Notes under the pieces: generated by a model
The model's database searches: none
What the model was told of the DNA's origin: nothing
What the model saw: the letters and a program-made list of their open reading frames with translations, nothing else
Source of the DNA: Eunapius fragilis
Lineage: Eukaryota > Porifera > Demospongiae > Spongillida > Spongillidae
Length of the DNA: 64,000 bases
Direction: 5' to 3'
Assembly: GCA_963681505.1 (NCBI GenBank)
Contig: OY811976.1
Span: 8,552,677-8,616,676 of the forward strand
Position numbers and translations under genes: made by a program
Part shown: piece after piece, positions 23,401-35,300 of the stretch
Numbering within the stretch: the first letter of the stretch is position 1
How the letters are laid out: each line of letters begins with the position of its first letter

Positions 23401-25893
23401 ACGCTATAACTGACAGAGGAGGACAGACCAGAAATTGTCTCCACAAGGTGTCTGTACCAAGAATGGCCTCAGGAGCACTGTACAGGAGCTGAAAATGACC
23501 AAGAGACCCTTGTCTCTCACTGGCAATTAGTTCCTTGTCCACATCTGCACAAATAAGAAGAATACCTCAATGACACATTGGCATCTAGATCTGGTTTTTA
23601 AACATAGGAATACTTACCCTTGTTTCCAGAGAGTATTGCAGCATTAACACCTCTCTTCTCTAGACCAGAGACTTGGTCGACCATCAGGGAAACTAGCAGA
23701 GAAACCACTAGGACTGAGCTACGTTGATCTTGTGGAGCAGTGGTGCGCTTCAGTTTGGGGTCAAACTTGAATGGTAAGAGTTGGTTGCAAATTGACTTCC
23801 CGTACCCAGTAAGAAACCAAGCGAATACATCCCGACCATGGTACAGATGGAAAAGTCCTTACTCCTGCTTGGCCTTGAGTACTAGGCTTTCCAGGTGAAC
23901 GCACCTTAGAGAATAAGCTACCGCTTCACGGGACACAGCTGAATACGCCATCACTCGATCAGACTAGTAGGATACGGAAAGAAGCAAACCAAATTACAAC
24001 AGTGCACGATTCTCCAGATTCTGGAGAATGGCTAGCGCATGCGCACCAAGACCTTGCCAATCGCCTAGTTTTTGTCCCCGCTAACTTTAATATAAAAACA
24101 GAGCCTGGGGACGAGGCTAGGTTTAACCCTTCCTGATATTTGGCTGGATATTAACACAACCAATTTTGCTTTATTCCTTACCATGTGAAGATTTTGTTGG
24201 CTCATGGAGCTCCATTGTCTGTGTGCAACATCGCTCGCCAGACACCATGTGATGTGGCTGTGCGATCAAACCATCTGGTCATCGCTAGGCTGCTGGAATC
24301 TAGGATGGTACTGAAGGTAGTGTCTGTGGATATCTATGTTAGCACTGACATCAGTTTTAATACTTCTTATGATGTAGCATAAAAGCAATATGGATGTCCC
24401 TTCATCAAGCAAAAATAAGGAAAAGGTAATCAATTAATGATTCAGTGTCATTGACCATGTTTCTTGAACAAATAAATGGAGTCTCATTCAGTTTGGTTTT
24501 TCCTTTGCCTTAGCACATCCAGTCCAGTGAAGAGCTCAGCATGCTACAAGCTGAAGTGGTTGCCAGGGTTTCTGAAAAGCTAAATGTTAATTTTAAAATT
24601 ATATGCAACCTAAAGAAATATTAGTATTGTTTTCCTGCAGATTCCAAATGCATCAGCAGAAGCACTTCTTCAGACATTTGGTACCATTCCCTGTGTGTGT
24701 AAATTTAATCAAAATAATTAATATTTTAGGTTGGTCTGAGGAACTGATAATCGCATCTTGGATGAATGACAAGTCTGCAACATGTGCAGAGGCTGGGATA
24801 GATGTAAATGACAAACGGGCATATGTCAAGACATCCTCCATTACAGAACATGAGGTGAGTGCAATGAAGGGCATAAGACCTGCTTGTGTAGGTGATGAAG
24901 GGTGATGATCTGAGGGTAGTGTTATTTGGAAATTTACATCCTGCAGTGCATAGTATGTTTTGGACCTTGCCACGGAGATGTCCTAGTCCCGTGTGAACAC
25001 CACATTTGTCAAGAATGCTTTATAAGGTATGGCCATTTACGAGCTGGGATCGAGAGTTACGTTAGTAACTCTCATATAGGATTTGACCCCGATTATGAAT
25101 GTCATTAAAAAAACGCGACCCGCTTCTAACAAGACTCCCGACGAGCGGATGGCTTACCTTGTTATCGTCGTCGTACAAGAAGGCAACAACAAGCAGTTTC
25201 GTGTTTGTTTGATGTCACAAAACCGCGTGGTTGTAGAGAACAAAACAATTTTTGAAACTCGTACCCAGTCCCACGTATTTCTCGTTCTTCTTCTTCTTCT
25301 TCTTGTTCTTGTTCTTGACCACGCATAACTCGGGATAGGAACACTTTTAAGAAATGAAAATCACACCAATGGCTTCAGAATTCACTGGCATTTTCGCTTC
25401 TGTGGTCAAAACGTCTCGAGGCTACATGACATTTATCGGTGGTTGTGTTAGCAAATCACGTATAGCTTACTGCACTGACACGACTCGGATAGGTCCTACG
25501 TCGCTCTTTATACGAAGTACTAGCAGTATACATCAAATGTGTACGGTCTGGGCACTACACGTAGTGGTAATTAACTTTGGCGGTTATGTATTTTTAATAA
25601 CGTGCACGTGCGTACTATAATCATTCTTGTTATTCGATCGTTTAGGTTTGACGCTCTTTGTAACTTAGTGAAGTTTTTTTTTCTCAAAATGCCTTCATGC
25701 ACGTCAGGATAAGAAGAAAGCCAAACGACGAGCATAGTACCTCAAAACTAGAGACGACGTATTAGATTCAGCCCGAGCGGAACTACAAAGCAGAGCCTGA
25801 AAAGAAGCGGGCCTCTCAAACGTGAAAACTATCGAGCAGAGCCTGAAAAGAAACGGATCTCTCGACGCGCAAGGTATCGAGATGCGATTAGTA

Positions 25894-25937
<44 letters not shown>

Positions 25938-28900
25938 GAGGGTGCTGTCTGCTTCTGGCCCGATACAAAATGCGTTTGTGGGTTCGATCGCGCTGGGGCG
26001 ACAATTAATAACCTCTCTTCTATTTCGGCCGCCCCTTAAAAGCCCCCTCAGATCCTGAAAAGGAACGGACCTCTCGACGTGCAAGGTATCGAGCAGATCC
26101 TGAAAAAAGATAGCGATATTGCCATAGTCCTGAACGTGCATCTCGCTCGGCGAAAAGAGTTAAGGTCACTCAATGGTATGTCGTTCTCATATCAAGATGG
26201 ATTACTTAACATGCTATACGGCTCATAATCGGGTATGAATAAAAATCAATGAAACAAGTAAATAAAAACATTCTCTATGAGAAAGTTGGTGGCATATAGG
26301 ATTTGAAGGCAATGGTGGTGTAAAAAGGAAGGAAACAAGGGTCTAGTAATAAGGAAAAATGGAATAGTCCTATATTTAGCACATTTCTATATGTAGGATA
26401 TAGTATGTTGTTCGTGTGCTAAATATAGGACTATTCCATTTTTCCTTATTACTAGACCCTTGTTTCCTTCCTTTTTACACCACCATTGCCTTCAAATCCT
26501 ATATGCCACCAACTTTCTCATAGAGAATGTTTTTATTTACTTGTTCAATTATAAATAATCTTGTAGCACACGTACAACATAAGTGTATAATATTGTCACC
26601 ATGCAGGTAGTAGAAGGGGGAAAAATACAAACGGTGGTCAACATGAAATAAGAGGACATATCAGTGACCTATAATATTGATAAGTCATAGGTCTCCAGAT
26701 GCAGGCAGCAACAGAAGTCTGGTCATGTTTTCATTAGAGCTGGGTAGAGTAGTTAAACAAGTCAGTGTTAGGGGCATTACAACAATGCATCTATTGTTAT
26801 GTCATGATCATAGCTATGCAGAACTGAAGATAAAGGAAGGAGGGAACCAGATCAGATGTCGTGAGACTGGTTGCTATCAGTGTGTCCCAAATGTAGGTCA
26901 TCCCTGCAAACACAATCACAATTCGCCCCCTCCTCTTCCTCCCCCTCCCTCCCCTCCCTCCCCTCCCTCCCCCTCCCTCCCCCTCCCTCCCTCCCCTCCC
27001 CCTCCACCCCCTCCCTCTTCTCCCCCTCCCCCTCCCTCCCTTCCCCCCATCCCCATTTGTTGGTACACATATTGCATTGGACCACAAAGCCCAGGGCTTC
27101 AATTTAACAAAGGACTATAACTGGTACCTTGTATGTGATCCCAATTAATGTGCACTTCTGCCCTTTGCCTCTAACAGGAGGTCATCAAGTCCTTAGTTTC
27201 TGAGGAGGCCTATGAGAAATACACAAGGTTGAAGCTCCAGAACTTTGTTTCAAGTTACCAAGGCACAAAGTACTGCCCCTTCTCTGGCTGTGAGGTGGTT
27301 GTGGTTTTACCTGATGAGACCAGCAGCTCCGTCATGACAGAGGTGCCAAGACCAGGTGTGAATGTGCACTGCAGCAATGGTCATAGATTCTGCTGGTCAG
27401 TATAAACTAGTGCAAATTAATGTAATCTTAATATTGTATTAAATCAACACAGGACATGTTTGCAGGAGCCCCATGAGCCTTGTAACTGCGACCTGTGGGA
27501 GAAATGGAAGGCTGAATTATTATGTACGTGTATTTATTTGAAAGTAGACTGCTGCAGTGTATGAATTGAGTGTAATGTGTTAGCTGAAGGAGCCTTCACA
27601 CTGCCTGTGGATAGCCAAAATGCTGATTTGATGATAGCATGTACAAAGAGCTGCCCTCGCTGCAGGTGAGATGAGCTTAAATGAGTAACAGGTTTGTCCA
27701 CTACTTAAATTTAGGGTGCAGATTGAAAAAAATGAAGGCTGCAATCACATGACATGCGCCAAAGTAAGCATACATTGTTAATGATATATGATTATGGTTA
27801 GAACATTAGTACAACATAACTCAATAATTGTTATTCAAATAACTTGCGTGACTCTTACATCATAGTGCAGACATGAATTCTGTTGGATTTGCCTAACACC
27901 ATGGCAGGAACATGGGTCTGAAACTGGTGGATATTTAAGGTGGGATGCATTGCAGCATGCAGATGTAAACTAGTTTGATGCCGCATACAATCATGTTAGT
28001 ACCTGCAGCACCTTAGACCTAGCTTGGTATGATCAAATTTAAATGCTGGATTAGTAGATACTACTCAAATATTATTAAAGCACTTGTAATGACAGAGCTG
28101 AGTATTGCCATAAGCTTGCTTGATCCTTTAAATGTGAAATATTTTACCGCATTTTGTTGTATGCATAAGCTATTCCATGAAGGTGCTCCTTACTCCATAC
28201 TTGAGCATTTCCTTGTGTACCATTAGACTTGAATGCATCATATTATGTGTCATTTAGACCTGACTCTCTCACTACACAGACACAAAGATTAGATTGCATT
28301 TTTACACCCACAGCTGCAATCGGTACGACAAACAGGCCATTGCCAAACAGATTATCGAAGAACAGAAGAAAGAAGTGACCAACTTAATAACAAAGTTCAA
28401 ACATTATAGTGAATGCTACAACAACCATCTACTCAGCTACAAGGTGATATGAACGCCCACTTGCATTTTTGTTAGGAATCTTCAGACCTGTGTGTTTTTT
28501 TCTAGGAATACAATGTTTACAATGATTATATGCAATAAACAACTCTTTATTGAAATCCATTTGAACACCTTTTCGATATGCAATGAATGGGACAGTTGTA
28601 TAAACTTTATTATTTGTTGTCATTCTACATTGTATTCAATTCCTCTTCTTAATTGATCCTTTCCTTATCTAGATTGAGTCAGAACTTGCACTAACCGCTG
28701 CCCAGAAGGGTATGGAACTAGTCACAATAGAACATAAATTGGAGAGAAATGGTACAGTGATTGAACGGTTTCAATACATGCATGTCATATTGCACAAGAC
28801 CTACATATGTACATTCAGGACTGTTTTGCCATAGATTACAAAATGTAATTTTACTAGTTCCCTGCTAATATGGCATATTAGTTCCATTTGTACACAATCA

Positions 28901-29540
28901 TCCATATATATCATCAATCATTTTAAGCTGATGCATGATAAATACAGAATTATTCCTTAAACCTCCAATCACTATAGTGGCAATGGTTGCAGAAAGAATG
29001 CCCACTTTAAAAAAGGATGCAGAAGCAAACAATGCTGCTACTGAGCTAGGAGATCTCCCAGAGGACAACTTTCTGGTGAAAGTCACTGCAGTGCTTTTAA
29101 ACGCACGACAGATCCTTGCAGCCTCATATGCCTTAGGGTACTTCATCCCAGATGATAAAGACAATCATAAGGATATTCACGAGTCACTGCAAGTAGGTTG
29201 ACCATTCCAGTATTGATGGGGAGGGGCACACCATATCTCTTTACAAATCGGCTCAACAAGCTTTCTCTTATAGTGCATGTTGGAAGAATGGGTGGAGAAA
29301 CTATCACAGATGGTGAACAGACCATACCTCTGCACCCCACACTCAGACATGGTGGCCACTGCCAGACATGTTGACCATGCCTGCGATGTCTACCTGGGAG
29401 ACATGAAGAAGCACGGCTTTACACTGTTCATGCCTCCTCCACCACTGTTGTTGGATCCTCCCTCACCCCCTCGCCGGCGACCTGTTAGACATGCTTACGA
29501 CTCCCCTCCTCTATCGTTTCGTAATCGCTTACGTACTTGA
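20447..29540 (+). CDS. ANKIB1-like RBR E3 ubiquitin ligase, copy D (intact, 756 aa)
   Basis: Exons: 20447-20905, 20964-21020, 24191-24316, 24378-24425, 24514-24585, 24641-24680, 24730-24854, 24947-25026, 26814-26892, 27178-27395, 27453-27523, 27584-27665, 27715-27763, 27866-27939, 28314-28443, 28673-28751, 28978-29192, 29274-29540. All GT/AG and in frame. Order: MGSLES N-terminus (predicted myristoylation, as in human ANKIB1's MGNTTT), ankyrin repeats (about 52-214), a UBA-like helical segment (about 231-290), RING1 from residue 310, IBR, RING2 with catalytic-type Cys about 495 in EGCNHMTC, Ariadne domain, proline-rich tail. Human ANKIB1 is longer, with a C-terminal extension absent here. Introns 2 and 8 carry large transposon insertions, yet coding sequence is untouched. 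Exon 9 is one codon shorter than in A, C and E. Exon 3 has IARQTPC where the others have IAGQTPC. Confidence 0.88.
21647..22984 (+). pseudogene. Transposon protein with ZAD-like C2-C2 zinc domain
   Basis: Begins [15 protein letters not shown]. The C-x2-C at about residues 10-13 and the later C-x2-C (FICGICNRK) frame a ZAD-like fold, followed by a Ser/Gly-rich linker. The first open exon ends at 22096. Further pieces at about 22388-22455 and 22680-22984 ([17 protein letters not shown]) continue the same type of protein in other frames, interrupted by a nested MITE. Probably a spliced or decayed transposon gene of unknown catalytic role. Confidence 0.55.
22189..22378. mobile_element. 190-bp pogo/Tigger-like MITE nested in the transposon
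   Basis: Terminal inverted repeats start CAGTCTACCCTCGATA and are flanked by TA on both sides (22187-22188 and 22379-22380). A CAGT...CCTCGATATA terminus with TA duplication is typical of pogo/Tigger elements of the Tc1/mariner group. Non-coding. Confidence 0.8.
22938..23850 (-). pseudogene. RecQ-like DNA helicase of the transposon, frameshifted
   Basis: Reading the minus strand: [15 protein letters not shown] gives the Walker A motif (about 23793-23810), [11 protein letters not shown] motif Ia, YSAPEAILG, then [10 protein letters not shown] as motif II (about 23367-23384), [13 protein letters not shown] as motif III (about 23220-23260), and the start of the second RecA-like lobe. A frame change lies between motif Ia and motif II (near 23455), and a stop follows KW before the next block, which may be an intron. 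As written it is not one open frame. Mobile-element context argues against a host repair helicase. Confidence 0.75.
25051..26252. mobile_element. Composite insertion in intron 8 of copy D
   Basis: Copy E joins GAGCTGGGAT directly to TCAATAATAAATAATC. In D about 1.5 kb separates them. The left 1.2 kb includes a palindromic start (GAGAGTTACGTTAGTAACTCTC), a CTT-rich tract near 25285-25315, a 43-base G run (25894-25936) and a repeated module at about 25780-26130. The module reads AEPEKKR...SRRARYR in one frame, and such PEKKR repeats are familiar from transposon-coded proteins of sponges and cnidarians. No intact gene. Confidence 0.6.
26253..26545. mobile_element. 293-bp palindromic MITE with 130-base perfect arms
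   Basis: Left arm 26253-26382 (AACAAGTAAATAAAAACATT...) and right arm 26416-26545 are exact reverse complements as far as I can read, around a 33-base loop. TCAAT flanks it on both sides, and copy E has a single TCAAT at the empty site. Diverged ends of the same family occur at 10973-11032 and 62048-62092. Confidence 0.85.
26926..27046 (+). repeat. CCCTCC polypyrimidine tract, intron 9 of copy D
   Basis: About 120 bases of CCCTCC/CCCCT on the + strand. Copy C has none at this place. Copy E has an expanded version (34605-35035). Confidence 0.85.
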
Positions 29541-31905
29541 TGCAATGAACTTTTTTAATTTTATTTGTGCTGTGACAATAGATTGTAATATAGAAATTTG
29601 GTTATTATCACCAACTATGATGGGACATGAGAATGATCTTTCAGTCTCATTGATGGCGTCTTACATATGTCAAGGCCATATGCATGCATGAAAGGAGTAG
29701 GAGACTCGAGTGATTGCACCTCACCTAGTTCTGTTGCTTTGACAATAAGGCTAGGTAGTTATATGCTTGACGGGATATGTGCAGTTACTCTAAAGATCAG
29801 TAAGACTTTACAATTGAATAGCTATCTAAGCACTATCTAGCTAAAGTACTATATCAGCAATCTTTTGCATTGCACTCTCGCGTGCGTGTGTGTCCATGCG
29901 TGTGCGCGTGCGCATGCGTTTATATCAGCTAGCATGGCGTCATGTGTGCATGACTGACATTGTCTGCCACTGCTGTGCATGTGTAGTGGGTATTGTGTGG
30001 TGTTTTGTTACACATGTGTTACACATGTGTGTGTGTGTGTGTGTGTGCTTGTGCGTGAGTTTGTTTATTATGTATATAAATATTTATGTGAGCAAGTTTG
30101 TGTTTATTGAACAGTTGCACTTAGTAAACACACAAACCTAAAGGCAACACACTGTTATGTATGGGTTATTCTAAATATTCTATTCTAAATGTAGTACTTG
30201 ATTGGATTCCACTAGATGTAGTATAGACACATGATTTATTTTGCATATAGTAAAATCTACATGGCGGATCGTAAATTGTGAGGCGCTGAAGTACATGCCA
30301 GATTAAGCAGGTGTCACATGACACTTGACCTTAGTAATTAAATTTAAACCTTAAAATTGCTTTTCGTGCCCATTATAAGAGGGGTATAATAGTGTTTGGC
30401 TGCACACCGTACCAACAAATGATCACATTCGCCTTTCCGAATTACTCGGTACAGTTTTTGTCCCACATCTTTTACTTTGACGGCACGGCATAATGCCATG
30501 TGAGGTATATTATATAGATAATGAACAAAATGGTTGTTGTAGTTCAGGTATTAATTATTTCCGCTGTCTTGCTGTCTAAGGAATGCTGCATCCTTGTATT
30601 TTATACCATTGCCGCTTGCGCATGCGGAATAAAATCTTTTGATAACTATTAAATGAATGCATGCACAGGGGAAAAAAGCATCGAATCATTTAGAAATCAC
30701 AGCGTGATTGCATGAACAGAAAATCACACGAAAATCAATAGAAACGTGTGATTTTTGTGTGCTTTTCTGTTCAATCAAGCAATGATTTCTAAATGATTCG
30801 ACGCTTTTTTTCCCTGTGATGGCGCGATGTTGATAACTACGTCCGCGTTTTCAATCGACATACTCCAATAACTACAGCTTGGCTTCAATCAATAGGACAG
30901 CGTCCAGTATAATTCCCTATGGCTATGTGATACTTTAAGACAGGCACAAGAATAGTAACACCCGTATTAAAATGGGGGTAAAATTCAGTGCTTTATAGAC
31001 GCCCAACTAGGCAACTGCTGGCCCACGTTGGAGTTTGGAGACCTGTACTCCCATTTTTAGTGATTCCAAAGGGCTATTCTTCACGAATGGGTCAACAGGG
31101 GTTGAAATTTACTTTAATCTCCCCACCCCCTATATAACATCCTTCCCCTAAAACTGAGGTTAAGGCCCAGCTAGTCCTAAATGGCGGGGGGGGGGGCGTT
31201 TATAAAAGTAAAGTTCAACCCATAAATTGAGTTCATGGAGGTGCCTAACTACTTCTTTATATGGTATGCCGGTCCACGCAGTATTTTATTACAATAGCAC
31301 TAGTACTGGAAAACCAGCGCATGTCCATACGCGGCTCCAGTTTTGGATTCTAAAAGCTGAAATGAACCCCCGCCAAAGAGCTATAGGTTTGAATGCATGC
31401 TGAAGCTTCATTAAAACCATTAACAACTGTTTCTTAGGTGCCAGCTGTGAAAAACAGAATTCATCTTTTTCATCCAGAAACACTACATTGAGCATGGTAA
31501 AAAGTTTGATAAACAAAGCAGTCCTGTATAGTCTTTGTGATTTGGTCATCCCTTATATCCAGTCTGAGAGAAGAAAAAAATTTATACTTCCAAATATCAG
31601 GAACATCATGCAACACCTTTGTGCAGTATATAGGCAGGCTTAATTTGAGTTGTCCTAGTAACCCAAATAACTTGTTATCTTGCATCACATATTGTTTCCT
31701 TGGTGCTGAACGTGGTACTATACATCCTTAATTATAGTCCGCCATGCACCGTGTATTCACCCGTTTGTGTATCAATAAGAATAGGGAGACCTGTTCGAGT
31801 GGCATGATCAATCATAGCCTCAGACATCAACCAACAGAACAAATGATCTTTGAAAAGGAAGCTGAGTGGGATTTCTTCTGAGATGCATGCATGCCTTTCA
31901 AAGCG

Positions 31906-32226
31906 TTAGAATTCTTTGTCCACCTTATGAGATGGTTTTATTACATGTGAAAACATGCTTAGTACACAATCAGGATCGATGGTGTAACTGTCTGGAAGGC
32001 GCGCCTGCGAAGTTTGACTTTTAAGTATCTGTATTAGTTGCATTGTCTTTCCTGATAAGAAATGCAAATAGCAAAGTCTAGAAGAAGCTTTGGTATACCC
32101 ACTCTTTTCTACCAACGCCAGCCACCCGTAAATTAATCTGTAATCCGTTGGAAAACGATAGAACTTCATTCCCGTAGATTTTCTATAACTAGATGGGCAC
32201 CCAAACGCACAGCAACTTGAAAGCAT
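31906..32226 (-). CDS. THAP-type zinc-finger fragment (third spacer)
   Basis: 106-codon open frame, the longest of the three. Same THAP signature (SSCCAFGCPSSYRKS, FYRFPTDYR, YGWLALV, CYLHF). Beyond the domain it continues for about 45 residues without a recognised motif, while the second-spacer copy stops just after the domain. ATG-to-ATG distance to copy E is 125 bases. May be exon 1 of a real gene or a co-duplicated remnant. Confidence 0.6.
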   Translation of the reverse strand: MLSSCCAFGCPSSYRKSTGMKFYRFPTDYRLIYGWLALVEKSGYTKASSRLCYLHFLSGKTMQLIQILKSQTSQARLPDSYTIDPDCVLSMFSHVIKPSHKVDKEF

Positions 32227-32351
32227 CCTTGCAATTTCGCATTACAAAATGTCGCCGCACGTGATGCTCACGCCCTTCACGCCTACGCGTAGAAACCGAT
32301 TAGTTCATCAAATTTCACAGTGAACGAGGACTATACTAGGGTGTGTACCTG
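32227..32351. promoter_or_regulatory. Likely promoter of copy E, shared with THAP fragment
   Basis: Contains the CACGTGATGCTCACGCCC patch also present before copies B and D, followed by ACTAGGGTGTGTACCTG just ahead of the ATG. Activity not shown by sequence alone. Confidence 0.4.
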
Positions 32352-35300
32352 ATGGGAAGTTTGGAGTCCAAGCTAGTTACCCTGCTGCAACAGGGAAGGC
32401 AGAAGGAAGCTTTGGAGTTCTGGATCGACCACCCGGGGCTCCAAGAGAAGATAAACCCCAACTCCCGCGTAAAGGAACACAGATGGCACCAGCAAGACCG
32501 TCAGGACACGGCTCTGCACATCGCAGCGAGATACGGGTCCAAGCCGCTTCTGTGGCTCCTGCTCAGCAAAGGAGGCGATCCCTTTGTCAGGAACGCCAAG
32601 GGGGAGACACCCATGCACATCGTTTGCACCTCGTCCAAACATGACTCCAAAACCGACGCCGTTCAGGCGGACATGTTGGAGGTATTGCTGACGAAGATTC
32701 CAGAAGTGACAGGGGAAGATACGTACGAAATCTTAACTGCCGAAGGGGAGAGTGGCGCAACCCCCATGAGTAACTGTGACGAAAAGCTGAACTTAGGCAT
32801 CGCAGACAAGGTACAGCTAATTAAAAATTCCGTCAGTGAATAAATAAACTACGTTTACACAGGCATATAACACGCCACTTCATCTGGCCGCTGCCTCTGG
32901 CCTGATCAGCTGCGTGGAGGTATAGTGTATATGTGTAACTACATGGTCCTAACCTGTATGACATGCAAATGCTTTTAATGCCTTGCGGTCCGTAACCCGA
33001 AAATTAGGGGGTTAACCTCGTTACGTAGTTTTTTCTACAATTTTGCATAAAAATTCTACCAATTGTTAGAGCAAGCAGTCATCCTATATCATCGTAGGGT
33101 TCATTAAATTTATGAATGTTTAAAAGCTGAACTAACTTTGAGTTTATATGCGCAATTTCTCCAGTAGGGAGGGAGGGTAAATTTGCACTGATATAATTTT
33201 GTACTAAATGATTTTGTGTTATGAAATGCAGTACTTTCCTTAGGCTAAGCGTACATGTAATTGATACCAGTTTATTTGCTAGTAATTCATGCTCAATAAT
33301 TCAGGTTTAACCCTTACTGATATTTGGCAGGATATTAACACAACCAATTTTGCTTTATTCCTTACCATGTGAAGATTTTGTTGGCTCATGGAGCTCCTTT
33401 GTCTGTGTGCAACATCGCTGGCCAGACACCATGTGATGTGGCTGTGCGATCAAACCATCTGGACATCGCTAGGCTGCTGGAATCTAGGATGGTACTGAAG
33501 GTAGCGTCAGTGGATACCTACGTTAGCACTGACATCAGTTTTACTATTTCTTATGTAGGATAAAAGCAATATGGATATCCCTTCTTCAAGCAAAAATAAG
33601 GAAAAAGTATGAATTAATGATTCAGTGTCATTGACCATGTTTCTTGAACAAATAAATGGAGTCTCATTCAGTTTGGTTTTTCCTTTGCCTTAGCACATCC
33701 AGTCCAGTGAAGAGCTTAGCTTGCTACAAGCGGAAGTGGTTGCTAGGGTTTCTGAAAAGCTAAATGTTAATATTAAAATTATATGCAACCTAAAGAAATG
33801 TTAGTATGGTTTTCTTGCAGATTCCAAATGCATCAGCAGAAGCACTTCTTCAGACATTTGGTACCAGTCCCTGTGTGTGTAAATTTAATCTAAATAATTA
33901 ATATTTTAGGTTGGTCTGAGGAACTGATAATTGCATCTTGGATGAATGACAAGTCTGCAACATGTGCAGAGGCTGGGATAGATGTAAATGACAAACGGGC
34001 ATATGTCAAGACATCCTCCATTACAGAACATGAGGTGAGTGCAATGACGGGCATAAGACCTGCTTGTGTAGGCGATGAAGGGTGATGATCTGAGGGTAGT
34101 GTTATTTGGAAATTTACATCCTGCAGTGCATAGTATGTTTTGGATCTTGCCACGGAGATGTCCTTGTCCAGTGTGAACACCACATTTGTCAAGAATGCTT
34201 TATAAGGTATGGCCATTTACGAGCTGGGATTCAATAATAAATAATCTTGTAGCACACGTACAACATAAGTGTATAATATTGTCACCATGCAGGTAGTAGA
34301 AGGGGGGAAAATACAAACGGTGGTCAACATGAAATAAGAGGACTTATCAGTGACCTATAATATTGATAAGTCATAGGTCTCCTGATGCAGGCAGCAACAG
34401 AAGTCTTGGTCATGTTTTCATTAGAGCAGGGTAGAGTAGTTAAACGAGCCAGTGTTAGGGGCATTACAACAATGCATCTATTGTTATGTCATGATCATAG
34501 CTATGCAGAACTGAAGATAAAGGAAGGAGGAGGGAACCAGATCAGATGTCCTGAGACTGGCTGCTATCAGTTTGTCCCAAATGTAGGTCATCCCAATCAC
34601 AATTCGCCCCTCCCCTCTCCCTCCATCCCTCCCCCTCCACTCCCCTCCCTCCCCTCACCTTCCCCTCCCTCCCCCTCCCCTCCCCTCACCCTCCCCTCAC
34701 CCTCCCTCCCCTCACCTCTCCCTCCCCTCACCTCCCTCCCTCACCTCCCTCCCTCACCTCCCTCCCCTCACCTCCCTCCCTCCCCTCACCTCCTCCCTCC
34801 CCTCCCCTCCCCTCACCTCCCTCCCCTCCCCTCACCTTCCTCCCTCCCCTCACCCTCACCCTCCCTCCACTCCCCTCCCCTCCCTCCCTCACCCTCCTCT
34901 CCCCCTCTCTCCCCCTCCCTCCTCCTCCCTCCCTTCCCCCTCCTCTCCCCCTCCAATCCCCCTCCCTCCTCCTCCCTCCCCCTCCTCGCCCTCCCTCCCC
35001 TGCCCCTCCCCCTCCCTCCCCTCCCTCCCTTCCCCCCATCCCCATTTGTTGGTACACATATTGCATTGGACCTCAAAGCCCAGGGCCTCAATTTAACAAA
35101 GGACTTAACTGGTACCTTGTATGTGATCCCAATTAATGTGCACTTCTGCCCTTTGCCTCTAACAGGAGGTCATCAAGTCCTTAGTTTCTGAGGAGGCCTA
35201 TGAGAAATACACAAGGTTGAAGCTCCAGAACTTTGTTTCAAGTTACCAAAGCACAAAGTACTGCCCCTTCTCTGGCTGTGAGGTGGTTGTGGTTTTACCT

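Larger units (their letters stand above)
21410..24119. mobile_element. 2.7-kb DNA transposon with ZAD-like and RecQ-like genes (intron 2 of copy D)
   Basis: Ends TAGCTACGTCCCCAGG and its near-complement CCTGGGGACGAGGCTA, within long imperfect inverted repeats of about 85-100 bases that both include GCGCATGCGCTAGCCATTC. GGTTTAACC stands at both edges (21401-21409 and 24120-24128). Copies B and E show the empty site once. Because the site is itself palindromic, the true duplication could be 5-10 bp. Two convergent genes fill it. Helicase-bearing DNA transposons are known (Academ is one superfamily), but I cannot place this one. Confidence 0.85.
29541..32351. repeat. Spacer repeat, third copy (between D and E)
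   Basis: Same order of blocks as the other two spacers. It has the best preserved palindrome (30672-30808): outer arms GCATCGAATCATTTAGAAAT pair with one mismatch, inner arms AACAGAAAATCACAC pair loosely, so it resembles a short MITE duplicated along with the spacer. The conserved minus-strand block is at about 31289-31735. Confidence 0.75.

Noticed and set aside
22938..23850. Host RecQ (BLM/WRN-type) helicase gene
   Set aside because: It lies between long inverted repeats with a matching empty site in other copies, is frameshifted, and lacks further RecQ domains.
34385..35191. 268-codon Pro/Ser/Leu-rich frame
   Set aside because: It runs from exon 9 of copy E into the CCCTCC tract. Composition explains it, and splice sites remove it.
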